NCBI RefSeq assembly: GCF_905147365.1 | Contig: NC_056413.1 | Span: 1,442,501 to 1,506,500 of the forward strand | Reading direction: 5' to 3' | Source of the DNA: Aricia agestis | Lineage: Eukaryota > Arthropoda > Insecta > Lepidoptera > Lycaenidae | Length of the DNA stretch: 64,000 nt | In this document: piece by piece, positions 10,926 through 21,576 of the stretch | How the letters are laid out: each line of letters starts with the position of its first letter | How positions within the stretch are numbered: the stretch's first letter is position 1 | Translations under genes and position numbers: made by a program | The notes under the pieces: model-generated | Databases searched by the model: none | The model's input: only the letters and a program-made list of their open reading frames with translations | What the model was told of the DNA's origin: nothing

Positions 10926-11268
10926 AGGCTGTTAACAAACTAAGTGATAATACTCTAGGCCCTTGAGTAAAACAATAAACTCTTTATTACAGTGACCCAC
11001 ACACCCCCTAGAGTCTAGGGGGTGTCCGGACTGTCCGGTGAATGGTTCATACTACTATAGTAATTTACTGTGAAAATTACCTGCTCTCGAAGAGTAACTT
11101 TTTTTTTGTATTTAAGTGCAAGATGATGGGGCGCTTGCCCATACAAATCACAAAAGATGCTCTTTCAGCGCAGCTACTTTCACAATAAAATCTATGTAAG
11201 GGAAACATTGGAAAACTCACATGACTGACAAAGCCAGCTATCATTGAATATTAATTCGCTGTTACATA
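10926..11268. mobile_element. MITE family B, diverged copy
   Basis: Recognised by GTTAACAAACTAAGTGATAA, GGCGCTTGCCCATACAAAT, CTCTTTCAGCGCAGCTACTT and GCTGTTAC near the right end. An extra 11-bp-arm hairpin (ACACCCCCTAG, 3-nt loop) lies at 11001-11025 and is absent from other copies. Confidence 0.6.
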
Positions 11269-11956
11269 CCTTTAATAGTAAATATATTGTTTAATTATAG
11301 TTATGTAACCTAAATAGGGCTGAAGAATATAATATGTAACTTTTTACAGACCTAAATTATGAAGTGTAATAAATAAAGTTAAGTTTTGGAGGCACATTTT
11401 TAAAAATGCATATTAATACCGCGTCATGTTCCAATATGAATCTATATATAGGTAATAATAGGTGTAGGGACCACACATAAGTGCATGCTTGCATTATTAA
11501 CTTGTGCCTTAACTTGGGATACGTGTTAACTACTTTGTCTCTCTCTAACCTCCGTATGAGGAACTTATGAATTGTGTTTTGTAAAGTCTAAGACAATAAA
11601 TAGTTTATCCGGGGCTCGACGTTTATTTGATCTCTCTGTCGTCTAACTCAACAATAGGTAAATTTATAAAATCTGTTCTGTGATTTGCCCACAATTTTCT
11701 AAAGCGTCCAAGGCTTACATATTGAGGGCATGAAATCTGACGTATCGTTGTTTACGGCGGGCGATACATCGAGAACGACTCACAGGAGACCAATGCAGCT
11801 TCGACATCGCGTTATAAATGCGATACTGTGTACTCAATTTATGCTGTTATAGTAATAGCCGATGTACGGTAACTCAATTGTGGACAAGTGAATAAAACAA
11901 GTACTATACAACAACAGCTCTCAGACAAAGCAATAATGTTGTATCTTAACTTATGT
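11269..11956. other. Unassigned DNA
   Basis: Mostly AT-rich; 11700-11800 is less so (GGCGGGCGATACATCGAGAA). No gene or clear element ends were found. Confidence 0.5.
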
Positions 11957-12310
11957 ACATAACAAAGTGATTATACTTTAGGGTGTGTACCGGTCTCCTA
12001 CTCTCCTGTATAAAAAAATACGTTTATTTCAGGTAAAATATAACCCATAGAGGAATTATTAAACTAGCAGGAAATAAATGTTATTAATTTAAATATTTGG
12101 CACCCTCTGGTGCATCGGATACATGCACGTGTGCGTGGACCCAGTGCTTCAGGAGGGGGCTGTCCAGCTTATCACTGAGTATTTTGAGGTTGATGAAATG
12201 GATGATATAGAAATCACTGTGAAAGTAGCAGCACTGAAAGAGCAATTATTTTGTTAACTTTTGTAAGGGCATATTCATGACGTTGGGGCGCTTGCCCATA
12301 TTTGTATTCA
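11957..12310. mobile_element. MITE family B, interrupted copy
   Basis: The left arm (CATAACAAAGTGATTATACT, TTTAGGGTGTGTACC) ends near 12000. Family sequence resumes at 12214 with TCACTGTGAAAGTAGCAGCA and GGGGCGCTTGCCCATA. The intervening 200 bp are foreign to the family and hold a coding-like patch (separate entry). The right arm is not clear. Confidence 0.55.
12099..12257 (+). pseudogene. Coding-like GC-rich patch, unknown origin
   Basis: Open from 12099 (the in-frame stop before it is at 12090-12092) to TAA at 12255-12257, with an ATG at 12123. The peptide includes CVDPVLQEGAVQLITEYFEV and an acidic run DEMDDIE. The last residues are encoded by MITE B sequence, so any original protein ended upstream. 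GC content is visibly higher than the flanks. I do not recognise the family. No poly(A), splice acceptor or splice donor is obvious. Confidence 0.35.
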
Positions 12311-12475
12311 CCTTTGCCTTGTTTGTCACCAAACTCCACCGAAACGTCTGGACCGTTTGTGTTGAAGTTTTATGTGCGTATGGGGTAGTTTGAGAACCGG
12401 TTAATATATATGTTTTTATCCAAACAGAGCATAAGGCAAAACGGCCAGCCAGTAAGCACATAAAAATAATCAGTC

Positions 12476-12540
12476 AAGAGCGAGTTGGACTCGCGCACGC
12501 AGGGTTCCGTTTTTTGCCATTTGGCTACGGAACCCTAAAA
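12476..12540. repeat. Deleted copy of the GGTTCCG repeat
   Basis: Joins one end of the family, GAGCGAGTTGGACTCGC, to the other, GGCTACGGAACCCTAAAAA, across about 25 bp. The full-length relative at 36433-36988 is about 555 bp, so this copy has lost nearly the whole interior. Confidence 0.7.
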
Positions 12541-12640
12541 ACCGACTAATCCGAAAAACGCATGAAATTCCTACTAAATCGGTCAATCCATTCCAAAAAT
12601 TAGGGAACAAGCAAAGTGACAAAAGAATTTTATATAAATA

Positions 12641-12957
12641 CTAGCTGTCCCGGCAAACGTTTCTTTGCCATATAAAGTATTTCACCCATATTATTTTATT
12701 GAAGTGACTAAATAAGTATGTCACCATGGCAACGTCCATCGCTATCCCGTCGCACAAACAATGGTCGCCATCAGTCTCGAGTTGTAATAATTTACTATTA
12801 TTAATTATTCAACAAATGCACAATACAATATAAAAAGTAACCAGTAGCCGATTCTCAGACCCACTGAATATGCATATAAAATTTGGTTAAAATCAGTAAA
12901 GCCGTTTCGGAGGAGTACGCTACCTAACATTGTGACACGAGAATTTTATATATTAGA
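12641..12957 (-). mobile_element. Non-autonomous Helitron, about 317 bp
   Basis: Read on the minus strand it begins TCTAATATATAAAATTCTCG and ends with hairpin GGCAAAGAAACGTTTGCC followed by GGGACAGCTAG, with a T after it. A TC start, a 3' hairpin and a CTAG end are Helitron hallmarks. There is no RepHel coding. Near-identical relatives lie at 40902 and 62651. Confidence 0.85.
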
Positions 12958-13498
12958 ATAGATCCTAAACGCAAAAAAGGAGAGCCCTTCAAAGATTTTG
13001 TGTCGTATTTTGTTTCATATTTTCAAAACTAGTAATTTAGTTGACGTGAAATTTGGGCATGTGGTTTTGTTTTATGAATTTTATAATGTGATTCACAGTA
13101 CAAATACCTAATTTGTGTTTTTTTTTAAAAGTCACATTATTTCTACACGTATAAACAAATAGGACATAGCAACAACAAAGTCTCATTTATATTATAGAAA
13201 TTCAAACAGTCTTTCTGCGAACATGCTCATTAAAGTTCCAGACAGCATCCCGCCCACAACAATGGGTGTCTTGTAAAAATTAATTAACCAAAACAAGTGA
13301 CATCGCCCGTTATATCGTAAGAGTTCCCTTACATCTAATTAGCTCCATGAAGGTCGTGTAAGCAGCCGTTAAGCTATATCGTGTTTTGTTATCGGAGTGT
13401 TATGACGTCGTTTTTCATGCATGTAAGTCCAGTTTACAGAGACAATTCATTTTTACGTCCTCTAAATAAAGGGGATTTGGTTTGCTGTTAAAAAAATA
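12958..13498. other. Unassigned DNA
   Basis: AT-rich, with nothing recognisable between two Helitrons. Confidence 0.5.
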
Positions 13499-13703
13499 CT
13501 AGCTGTCCCGGCAAACGTTGTTTTGCCATAAATTATTTTCCCTGTTTTCCTGCGTTTCTCTTGAAGTTTTTTCTGATTCTTTTTCCTAAAGACCTCACGG
13601 AGCCCGAGACCTTTCAAACGAATGCAAAACCGTGGAAATCAGTTCGTGCGTTCTGGAGTTACAGCGTCAGGAAGGAAAACCCGATTTATTTTTATATATT
13701 AGA
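13499..13703 (-). mobile_element. Short Helitron
   Basis: The minus-strand 3' end has hairpin GGCAAAACAACGTTTGCC and GGGACAGCTAG; the 5' end is TCTAATATATAAAAATAAAT. The interior differs from the 12641 family, so it is a separate subfamily sharing termini. Confidence 0.8.
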
Positions 13704-13989
13704 TTTGCGAAGTCAGGCTATAGTTTTTAATTACGGTATGCTATTTTCATACTAATTTTAAACGAAAACTTTCATTTGTAGGTAAACTCGATGTTATTAC
13801 ATTAATATACAATTAAGGAACATAAACGCCTTACCCAGAACTCCTTTGTAGAGTTAGCGCAGCTGCCAGCCAATTACCAAAATATTGTGTAAGCGAATTA
13901 TCTCAGACAAATATACGACAGGGATGTTGTGGATATGTCATCATTTCTCTGTAATGTTTTATTCTATATGACTTTATGCTATATACTAT

Positions 13990-14163
13990 ATGAAAATCAT
14001 TCATCGCGCGGGAACCGTCCAGTTTTCCGTTAAAAAAGTATCGTATGTCCTTTTGCGGGACGCAAAGTATCTCTATACTAAATTTCATCAAAATCAGTGG
14101 TTTGGGCATGCAATGGTAAGAGATAGACAGTCACACTTTGACAATTTTAATATTAGTATGGAC
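13990..14163 (-). mobile_element. Helitron subfamily D, 3'-truncated
   Basis: The plus strand shows GCGCGGGAACCGTCCAGTTT, CTATACTAAATTTCATC, TGGTTTGGGCATGCAATGG and AATATTAGTATGGA. On the minus strand the last is a TCCATACTAATATT 5' end. The usual hairpin and CTAG 3' end is missing. Confidence 0.65.
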
Positions 14164-14481
14164 AAGATGACTTCGCTTACCTAACTTAGTACCTATCTAG
14201 ACACGCGTTAGCGTGTCAAGTCAAGTTCCAGCATAACATAAGTTTTCCTTTTACCCCAAACAAAATATGTCTTGTAATTTGATTTGTTTCTTCTTCAAAA
14301 TGAGTCCCTAAAAAGGATCAGTTATAAAAATATAGGTTCTGTTTCTTTTTCATTTATTATTTTTGCACAAAGAATCATTTTAACGCTTACTTGAAAAAAT
14401 TGCCATGTTTTGATAACGGCATGATTCTTAGTCATTTTTTTTCTAGATTATTGGTATGTAATAAGCTAATAACATTTTGTA

Positions 14482-15058
14482 ATATCGAGGAAATCGATTC
14501 CTAGGCAGTTAACGGACCTCCGCCTTAGCAGGTGAGTTCAGGGTGGCGGTGTGGGGACGCCGTCATCCATCGTACCGAGCCCCCGAGTTGGTTGTGATGT
14601 ACTCCTGTGTATCGCGACATTAAAAGCAATGGCTTATGCAAGCCTCATGAGGCCTCTGTTCGGCCGTGGAAGGCCCTCGGGCCACACAGAGAAGAGCTTG
14701 CAGCAGCAGGCACTCGCCGGCGTAGCCGTGGTGTAAGCTCACGTGATCCCGCGGCCTGCCTACGGCAAATAGTGGAGTGCCGCCGAGTTTTTAGTGGGTA
14801 GGGGCTACGTCCACTACCATTTTTCGGGCGCAGCAGAGACCCACATACTTGCGGGCAGGACCCCCCCGCAAGATGCTTAAAAGCATTTTCTCGGCGAAAA
14901 ACAAAAAAAAGGCAGTTAACGGACCTACGTCATTTGTATGTCAATTCAATGTTTAAGCTGTGATCGGTCGGATGGGTGACTTAACGCGACCAAATTACTT
15001 AGGTCCGCCATCTGCCTAGGCAGATGATTACTAGTAATCAGCTTCTCTGATAGTACTC
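14482..15058. mobile_element. MITE family C, interrupted
   Basis: The left end ATCGAGGAAATCGATTCCTA and right end AATCAGCTTCTCTGATAGTA fit the family (ACGGACCTACGTCATTTG, GCGACCAAATTACTTAGG). It is split by the retroposed segment at 14520-14910. Copies occur near 27657, 28751, 29826, 50044, 50940 and 56092. Confidence 0.8.
14520..14910 (+). mobile_element. GC-rich retroposed segment with 16-bp target duplication
   Basis: GGCAGTTAACGGACCT occurs at 14504-14519 and again at 14911-14926, flanking 391 bp that end in an A-run. This is a direct record of target-primed insertion into a MITE. The insert is far more GC-rich than its surroundings (GCCGTGGAAGGCCCTCGGGC; GGGCAGGACCCCCCCGC) and has two overlapping open frames of 61-64 residues with no domain I recognise. 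It is probably the 5'-truncated 3' end of a LINE, or a SINE. Confidence 0.85.
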
Positions 15059-16206
15059 CTCATTTGCGAGAATTATAAAATATCGTATCTATTATTAAAA
15101 TATCATTGGCTCCATCTAAATTTATAAGTGAAGAGAGAAATGTTTGAAGCGAACGATCATAATAATAAGATTATTGGAAGTGCAATAATATTCTGCGAAA
15201 TAATTTCAGATCAAATAGGTAAGCTGGCATATCAATTCATGATCATTGTCAACAACCTTACACCAGACAATTCTGTTCATGGTCTTTCATATTATTTTAA
15301 CACCCTATCCCCGGTATCTTAAAATAATACACCACACATTTTCCATTCCAACTTTAAAATTCTTATTTATATTTTCTTACGCTTTTCAGGACGTCTTTCT
15401 CCATGTGTTATTTGATTTTACCAAAGTATAAAATGTTGATTATAACCTGCACAGTGCACATCCGTTATGCAGGAACATTAGAAAAAAATTATTTCATTTA
15501 AATTCAAACTTACTGAGTTCCGTAGCCACAGGTCGTCGTATTAATTATTTTGAACACGTGCTGTAACATGATGTACAATTGTACAATATTATTATTGCGG
15601 CTTATGGTGTGGCCGTGTTTTCAATAGATTCAATCACTGATTATACGGTTTAATAGTTGCTGGTGGCTGATATAATAACGTTGCTGTAGTTATAATTATT
15701 ATAGTATTAATTATAACTTATAAATATAATTATTATTATAGTAGTAGGTTTGAAATTCTATTAGATGATGACCTGTGGATCAGTGGAGCACGTGCTGGGG
15801 TCAGGGGATCAAAACGAAGGTCGATAAATATAACTGAGATTAGAGATATAGAATAAAGATTGATAACAGAAATAATTTACACGTAGGTACAGCTTTTTAC
15901 AGTCAAACCGAGCCGTGCCGAAGCAACCTGGGGGATACGTATAACTATTACAACTTTTTTCAATTTCATTTTAATCACTTTCATCGTTTTTTTACTTTTA
16001 TAGGTACTCTTTGTGGAGATAAATTAGTGCTGGAATATGCAAATTGTAGTTCGAACTTAATTATAAAAGAAAATTCTATTGGAATTTAAAATGTATTTTT
16101 CTTTGCCCTACTAATTGAATTAGTATAACAAGGAAATGTTTGTTTTTGAGATTTATGATGCACTTTATACCGGAATCAAAATAGAAACGGCAACGAAACA
16201 CCTTAA
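15059..16206. other. AT-rich DNA, no gene seen
   Basis: Includes TTATTATTATAG-type simple sequence near 15680-15740. Two overlapping 61-64 residue frames at 15128-15431 are unrecognised. Confidence 0.55.
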
Positions 16207-16380
16207 AGCTGCGCGTCCGCTGGGTCGGTATCGGTACGGTGCGGACAGAGCGTCGTCATTTATAATTTGTCAGGCGCAGAAATGACGTTCAAGTGCACGC
16301 AGTACCATAGAAATCAATACAAAGCATAATTCGTTCGCTCCGTACACGATGGTCCGATTCCGATCCGGTGGACGCGCACC
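16207..16380. mobile_element. 174-bp TTAA-flanked MITE
   Basis: TTAA lies at 16203-16206 and 16381-16384. Inverted ends are AGCTGCGCGTCCGCTGG and CCGGTGGACGCGCACC, extending inward with TCGGTATCGG against CCGATTCCGA. The interior is non-coding. It resembles the TTAA elements at 9412 and 33176 in target choice but not in TIR sequence. Confidence 0.75.
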
Positions 16381-17347
16381 TTAAGTGCATGTCAACAGTT
16401 ATTCAAAATTGGCAATATCACGGCTACCGTCATTGTTATTATAATTTCATCCTTAATATTAAAAATACGAAAGGTTAATACAATACAAGACTCCAAAACT
16501 ACCATTGATATGGCTAACCGTCAGATACACTTTGAAAATATATTCAGTTTAGACGAACAACATAGAGTTTATAATAAAATCATCACGATGATAATAGGCA
16601 TGATGACAATTTTTTTTTCTTATCGGTAATTGAAAGACACTTTAAAATGGAAACATCGTTGAAAGAATGAGTCTGATAGCTTAAAAATTCACCAAGATAT
16701 GACAATTCAAATATCTCATAAAAAAGACCTGCCCGAAACGCTCCATACAAAGTGCTACGAAAGACTGACGTCAGTCTTTCGTAGTTTGTACGCATCGGGA
16801 GACAACTTTGTTCGACAGGTATATTAAATATTGCGTTTATGAAAGTGGTTTCATAACAAAAGTTGCTTTTAATTGCATAAGTTATCGAATGGTATACAAA
16901 TATTAAGAAATTTAATTGAAAAAAAAATCGACTTGAATATCCAACTTTGAAGGCGCATAACAAAAAAAATACAAATGCTATCAAGCTGAAATTTTGGGAA
17001 CACTTATTTTTTACCGTGATTTCTTCATTTTATTAACAACATTCGCTAATCTTTGACCTTGTCATCATCCCTATTGTGATAGTATGAGCTCCCAGAAGCG
17101 ATCTAAAGTATGAAACTCATTTATACAACGCCGCTCCGAGAGTCGGGACTAGCGGTAAAAACTTCCACATACAAGTCATCTTTCAAGTTTTAGGTGACTT
17201 GGCGATAAAACAACAATTTTCTCTCCACACGTTCTACTTGAGTTATTTTGATGATTTTTTTAAGAGTTGTTGGACTATAATTTATAATATAATAATCTAT
17301 CAAATTTTATTAAGCGACCAGTTATATTTTATTAATTTAACTGGTAG
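16381..17347. other. AT-rich DNA containing a perfect 30-bp palindrome
   Basis: CTACGAAAGACTGAC followed immediately by its reverse complement lies at 16755-16784. A 133-residue minus-strand frame (16583-16984) with a hydrophobic start passes through it; no family is recognised and the palindrome sits inside it, so I do not call a gene. Confidence 0.6.
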
Positions 17348-17545
17348 CTAGCTGTTACTCGCGACTTCGATAAGTTGATGACAAAGAATGAACATTATGA
17401 ACATGGTATCTAATTTGGACTATATCTTATCCAACAACAAAAGAACTTCGAAAATCGGTCCACAAACGGCGGAGTAAAATACGTAGGTAAAACATAAAAA
17501 AGTAAACATATCCTACTCCTTTTTGGAAGTCGGTTAAAAAGTAGC
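17348..17545 (-). mobile_element. Helitron 3' portion
   Basis: The plus strand starts CTAGCTGTTACTCGCGACTT (minus-strand 3' end, CTAG) and reaches CTACTCCTTTTTGGAAGTCG, a block common in lepidopteran Helitron copies. No 5' TC end is visible before the inverted duplication at 17550. Confidence 0.55.
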
Positions 17546-17549
17546 CTAA

Positions 17550-17619
17550 GACTTTTACTGGCAGATAGCTGATATAATAAGGAGTACCTTATTATATCAG
17601 CTATCTGCCAATAAAAGTC
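17550..17619. repeat. 33-bp-arm inverted duplication, 4-nt spacer
   Basis: The left arm 17550-17582 and right arm 17587-17619 are reverse complements with one mismatch; AGTA lies between. The right arm is followed by TCAAAATCGGTCCAGCTATT and a GACAGACAGACA tract of a degenerate repeat. Confidence 0.92.
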
Positions 17620-18279
17620 CCGTCAAAATCGGTCCAGCTATTTCGGAGATTAGCCGGAACAAACAGACAGACAGACATACAGACAAAAATTGTAAAAAAT
17701 GTTGTTTTGGTGTATGTAGCGTATATACATTCATATACATGTAGTAAAAAACGGTTATTTCAATATTACAAATAGACACTCCAATTTTATTTATATGTAG
17801 GTATGTAGGTATAGAATAGATGTATAGATATAGATGTACTTATAGATGTATAGATTTACAAAAACGAACATTGATTGATGTTTCAAATACAACGTTTGTG
17901 GAAATAATCTTAAGCATTGGGGTATTGGCATTACGTGCTAGAAATACGCGCTTTCTGAACCGATTCTTATAGAAGAAAAATTACAATCCCACCAAAAACA
18001 TTTTCATGTAAAAATGTTGCCAAGATGAGAACATAATATAGTTCGTGGTGTCAATAAGTTGTGAGATATCATGTAAAGCCAAGTTTCTAACCTTACATAC
18101 TCAGCCCTAAATCTAAAAACCTTAATTTTACACTAAAGTGCGGCAAAATACTTGATGATAATATAGTGTACCAGCCTTACGAGAAGAATCTAAAAACTCT
18201 ACACATTAGTCAAAATCGGTGGCCTGGCCATTTTAAAATGAAAGTTATTAAGTACAACAGAAAAGTAATATATTAAGTT

Positions 18280-18580
18280 CAAAGCCTGACGAATAACAAA
18301 ATGGCCAAGTAGTGCCCTCGCGCGCTTCGCTTGGCTATCTTGGCGGGGGCACTTCCGTGCCCCCAGATACCAGTAAAGTTGACGCCCGCAACTCCATTGC
18401 GCCAAATCGCGCGTTTTCGTGTTTCATCGCGCGGAAACCTTACATTTTTTCGGGATAAAAAATATCTCATTTCCTTTCCTCAAAGTATCCCCATACCGTA
18501 TTTCAGCAAAATAGGTTCAGTGGTTTGGGCGTGAAGAGGTAACCGACAGACACACATGTATATAAATTAGTATGAATTCC
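18280..18580 (-). mobile_element. Helitron subfamily D with extra hairpin
   Basis: Has GACGCCCGCAACTCC and ATTGCGCC (the inverse is the 3' hairpin CGCAATGGAGTTGCG), GAAACCTTACATTTTTTCGG, TTTCAGCAAAATAGGTTCAG and a degenerate TTAGTATGA end. CTAG is mutated. Upstream at 18345-18364 is a GGGGGCAC-TTCC-GTGCCCCC hairpin. Confidence 0.6.
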
Positions 18581-18679
18581 ATTAACAATTCGTGTGACAA
18601 AATACAACACCCATTTTCGTAAAGCCAGGATTTTGCGAACGCCATCTTGGTATAATAAACTTCATGAAAACCAGCATGT

Positions 18680-19320
18680 TAAGGTGACACCGTGTTAAAA
18701 TAAAAAACCGTATTGGATATATTGTTTTAGATTGCTTGAAGCAATGGAACAGCAAGAAATGGAAAGCGCGTAAGCGACAAAATAGTTTTTGTCGCGTAGT
18801 TTAAAAACCATAAATACATTTCATATAAACTACGGGCAAATTAAAGTGTATGCAATTTATGTACAAATTTTAGAAGCTTAAATCTCCTCTGTTGGCAAAA
18901 TAGGTATACCTTTTTACAGAAGTATTTTTGATTGATTATTCTGTGTTATAAAAGTTGACCAATTGTGTTATGCTATGGGTAATTCAAAGACAAAGACATA
19001 ATGAATACTGACAATGAACTTTAATTTCTTAGCTTTAGTTATTGCTGAGAAAAAGCGATATCGCTACAGTCAAATTATCAAGGCGTCGCCTTAACTGTAC
19101 GTGTTCACAAGCTCCACTAACAAGTACTGTTGCTGTCATAAGTGCCCAATATGGTCGAAAATGGGCATTACGCCGTAGGCTTAGAATGTAGCTTGTAGTC
19201 ATAATATCTTCTGGATATTCAGAGCTGATTTTTAAGGTTATTGTTATTTTGATGATATTTTTATGAAATGCAAGAGGGCACTTAGAAAGTTTTAACAGCA
19301 AAAGTTAAACAATTTAAATA
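18680..19320 (+). repeat. Interspersed repeat H
   Basis: About 400 bp from AAGGTGACACCGTGTTAAAA to GCTACAGTCAAATTATCAAG match a second copy at 60283-61005. The class is unknown. Here the apex reads ATTGCTTGAAGCAAT, whereas the other copy carries a 43-nt palindromic insert at that point. Sequence after 19085 has no partner in the window. Confidence 0.75.
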
Positions 19321-19463
19321 TCGAAACTATATGAGAATAAATATAAGGCTGAGAATTTTAAAATGGTGCTTAAAGTGCCTTTTTATTTTATCTTTAGGAA
19401 CATAAAAGCTATCTAGGGTATCAAAGGAGATGGATTCTAAATACAAGTTTTATAAATAAATAT

Positions 19464-19885
19464 ATATCTATGGACGCTTCACACCACGTCAGTCTGGCCC
19501 CGCGCTAAGTACCTGAAGGAATTGTGTTACAGGTACCAGACAACGGAAATATATTTAATACTTTTATACTATACATATTATATTTAAGATTTTTATTATA
19601 TCATACACATATTTGGACGCTGTTAAGCAATCGTGTACTAACCCACATAAAAATTATCTATTAAGTTAGGAATGCAGTTATGTTCTATTAATTTAGAACA
19701 AGACTGCATTCAAAATTTAATAACAAAAAAAATTGTGGGTTAGGACACTAATGCTTAACAGCGACCATTTAATACACATCCAGACCCGGGAACATTGAAC
19801 ACTTTTTGTTCCGTCGGCGGGATTCGAACCCGCGACCCCCGGCTTGAGCTACCAACGCGCTCACCACTGAGCCACAGAGGTCGTC
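19464..19885 (-). mobile_element. SINE family 1, interrupted by a MITE
   Basis: The head is on the minus strand at the right (box B complement GGGATTCGAACCCGC), the tail at the left (CTGGCCCCGCGCTAAGTACC). The body is split after CATACACATATTT by a 152-bp MITE and resumes at ATTTAATACACATCCAGACC. Confidence 0.92.
19615..19766. mobile_element. 152-bp MITE inside a SINE
   Basis: TIRs are GGACGCTGTTAAGCA and TGCTTAACAGCGACC, continuing inward with CTAACCCACA and TGTGGGTTAG. The flanking ATTT (19611-19614 and 19767-19770) duplicates a site that is single in intact SINE copies. The 4-bp duplication leaves the superfamily open. Confidence 0.88.
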
Positions 19886-20031
19886 GAGGTAATACATTTA
19901 CATACACTATGAACGCCGAAATTCTTAACCTAAATTCTCGTACTAACGGTAAACACTTATGTTGGAGTTTCGTCAGTTGATATGAACAAACAGGTGTATT
20001 TTTCAAATGCACTCATCATCACCATCTAAAT

Positions 20032-20135
20032 GCAACGCACCTGCAGCTCTTCTAATGTTGCGAGTGTCCATGGGCGTAGTTGCTTTTCATCAAGTGACCC
20101 GTTTGCTCGTTTTCTCCCTTATTTTATAAAAAAAG
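20032..20135 (+). mobile_element. LINE 3'-tail fragment
   Basis: GCAACGCACCTGCAGCTCTT, GCGAGTGTCCATGGGCG and GACCCGTTTGCTCGTTTTC, ending TTTTATAAAAAAAG. It is the same 3' end as the retroposon at 61009 but heavily 5'-truncated. Confidence 0.8.
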
Positions 20136-20315
20136 AATAACGAGAGAACTGAAACAAACCTGATTCAAATAATTTAATTTTAGAAGGATGGAACGAAATA
20201 AAATCGTGATAGGGCTTAAGATTTACTTATAAAATAATTTTATATATTGGACAAAAAATATGGACGATAATATCGTACTGGAACGTTAATTGCTTGCAAG
20301 TCCTCTGAATTCGTA

Positions 20316-20532
20316 TTAGTCTGCAATATCCTGTAGATTCACTAATTAAATACAAATTTTCCTTAATTAAGGTAGGCTCTAGAAGGCTCTAGAAGACTAA
20401 AACTAGTTTAATTTAACAGTAACACAGCAATTTTCAAATCCCAAAAGAAAGGAAACAGAATGCAGCGATATACCACCTTAATCAAGGAAAATTTGTTTTT
20501 AATTAGTGAATCTATAGGATATTGTAGACTAA
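20316..20532. mobile_element. Fold-back MITE, about 65-bp arms, TA-flanked
   Basis: The left arm TTAGTCTGCAATATCCTGTA onward mirrors the right arm ending GGATATTGTAGACTAA. Arms run about 65 bp with roughly 10% mismatch and include TTCACTAATTAAA and AAATTTTCCTTAATTAAGGT. TA lies on both sides, consistent with Tc1/mariner-type movement. Confidence 0.8.
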
Positions 20533-21576
20533 TATGAACCCAGAGACCTTGCTAAAAATATAAAAAATATGGTTTGCTCGATCTCTCACAAGTTTGTCAA
20601 TTATTCCTTATTTTATTACTATGTACTGGGAAGTTAATGACGAATAAGAGTCAATTCACATTGCAACATGATGAAGCGGTTTTGACGAGCCTTTTAAAAT
20701 TGGAATAGGATGCCCAATATCTAAGGAGGCAAGTCTATCAATTCAATGTGTATCTTCCCGGGTAGTAAATAAAGTTTAGTTTTTATAGCCCTTAAAAATG
20801 CATTGCAACGCATCGCTCCATCACGTTGCAATTCTACCTGACTGGTTTTAGGTTTTCGCACATTACCCAAGTCACAATAATATTATGGCTTTCAGAATTA
20901 CTTATCGTTAAAAAACTGTATGAGTGGGTACATCAAAAATAAAATATTGGAATTCTCTATACATTTACTACACTGTGCAGAACGCGTTTTAGAACTAAAA
21001 GCCATTAATTTTAATTTTAGAATCATTGTAAGTGAAACTTTAGCTAACTGGAAAATTATTCGAATGTCAAATGAACGATATTATTGTTCAAATTAATTGC
21101 TATAATATCTCTGTAATAGTTTGTGCTTAGAAGAAAGTTTAAGTTAATTTTTTTCTAATATCGTTACATATATATTTATACATTTTGAAAGTACTGAATA
21201 TTAGGATAAAACAAAGCGGTTAGGAGATAAACAAGAAAAAATTAATTATTAGTGTAAATTTAACCACAACTACTTTTTTCGCCTTTATTTACTTGACAGT
21301 AAGTAAGGTAAATAATAAATGCGAAATGCGACAGTAACCAAATCTGAGCAGCGCAGGTAAAAAAAGGGTTAAAAATCTTCTGTTACTGGTTTTTTCCTAA
21401 GTGACGCGGTATAAGGGAAATAACGTCTTGTGAAAATGTCAGCGGAGTCCTAGTGATAGCGCGTTTTTGCATTTGGGTACGGAACCCTAAAAAATACCTA
21501 AGGTTCGATTTATATAGTACGGTTGGGACGCTACACAACGAGATAACAAGTATTTGTATGCAACGATTTATTAAAA
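20533..21576. other. AT-rich DNA, no gene seen
   Basis: Contains a short end fragment of the GGTTCCG repeat at about 21460-21495 (GGGTACGGAACCCTAAAAAA). No other feature is supported. Confidence 0.55.

Noticed and set aside
14551..14801. Two overlapping 61-64 codon frames in GC-rich DNA
   Set aside because: They lie inside the retroposed insert, overlap in different frames, and have no recognised domain.
16583..16984. 133-codon minus-strand frame with a hydrophobic start
   Set aside because: It contains the 30-bp palindrome, has AT-driven residues and matches no family I know; chance is likely in AT-rich DNA of this length.
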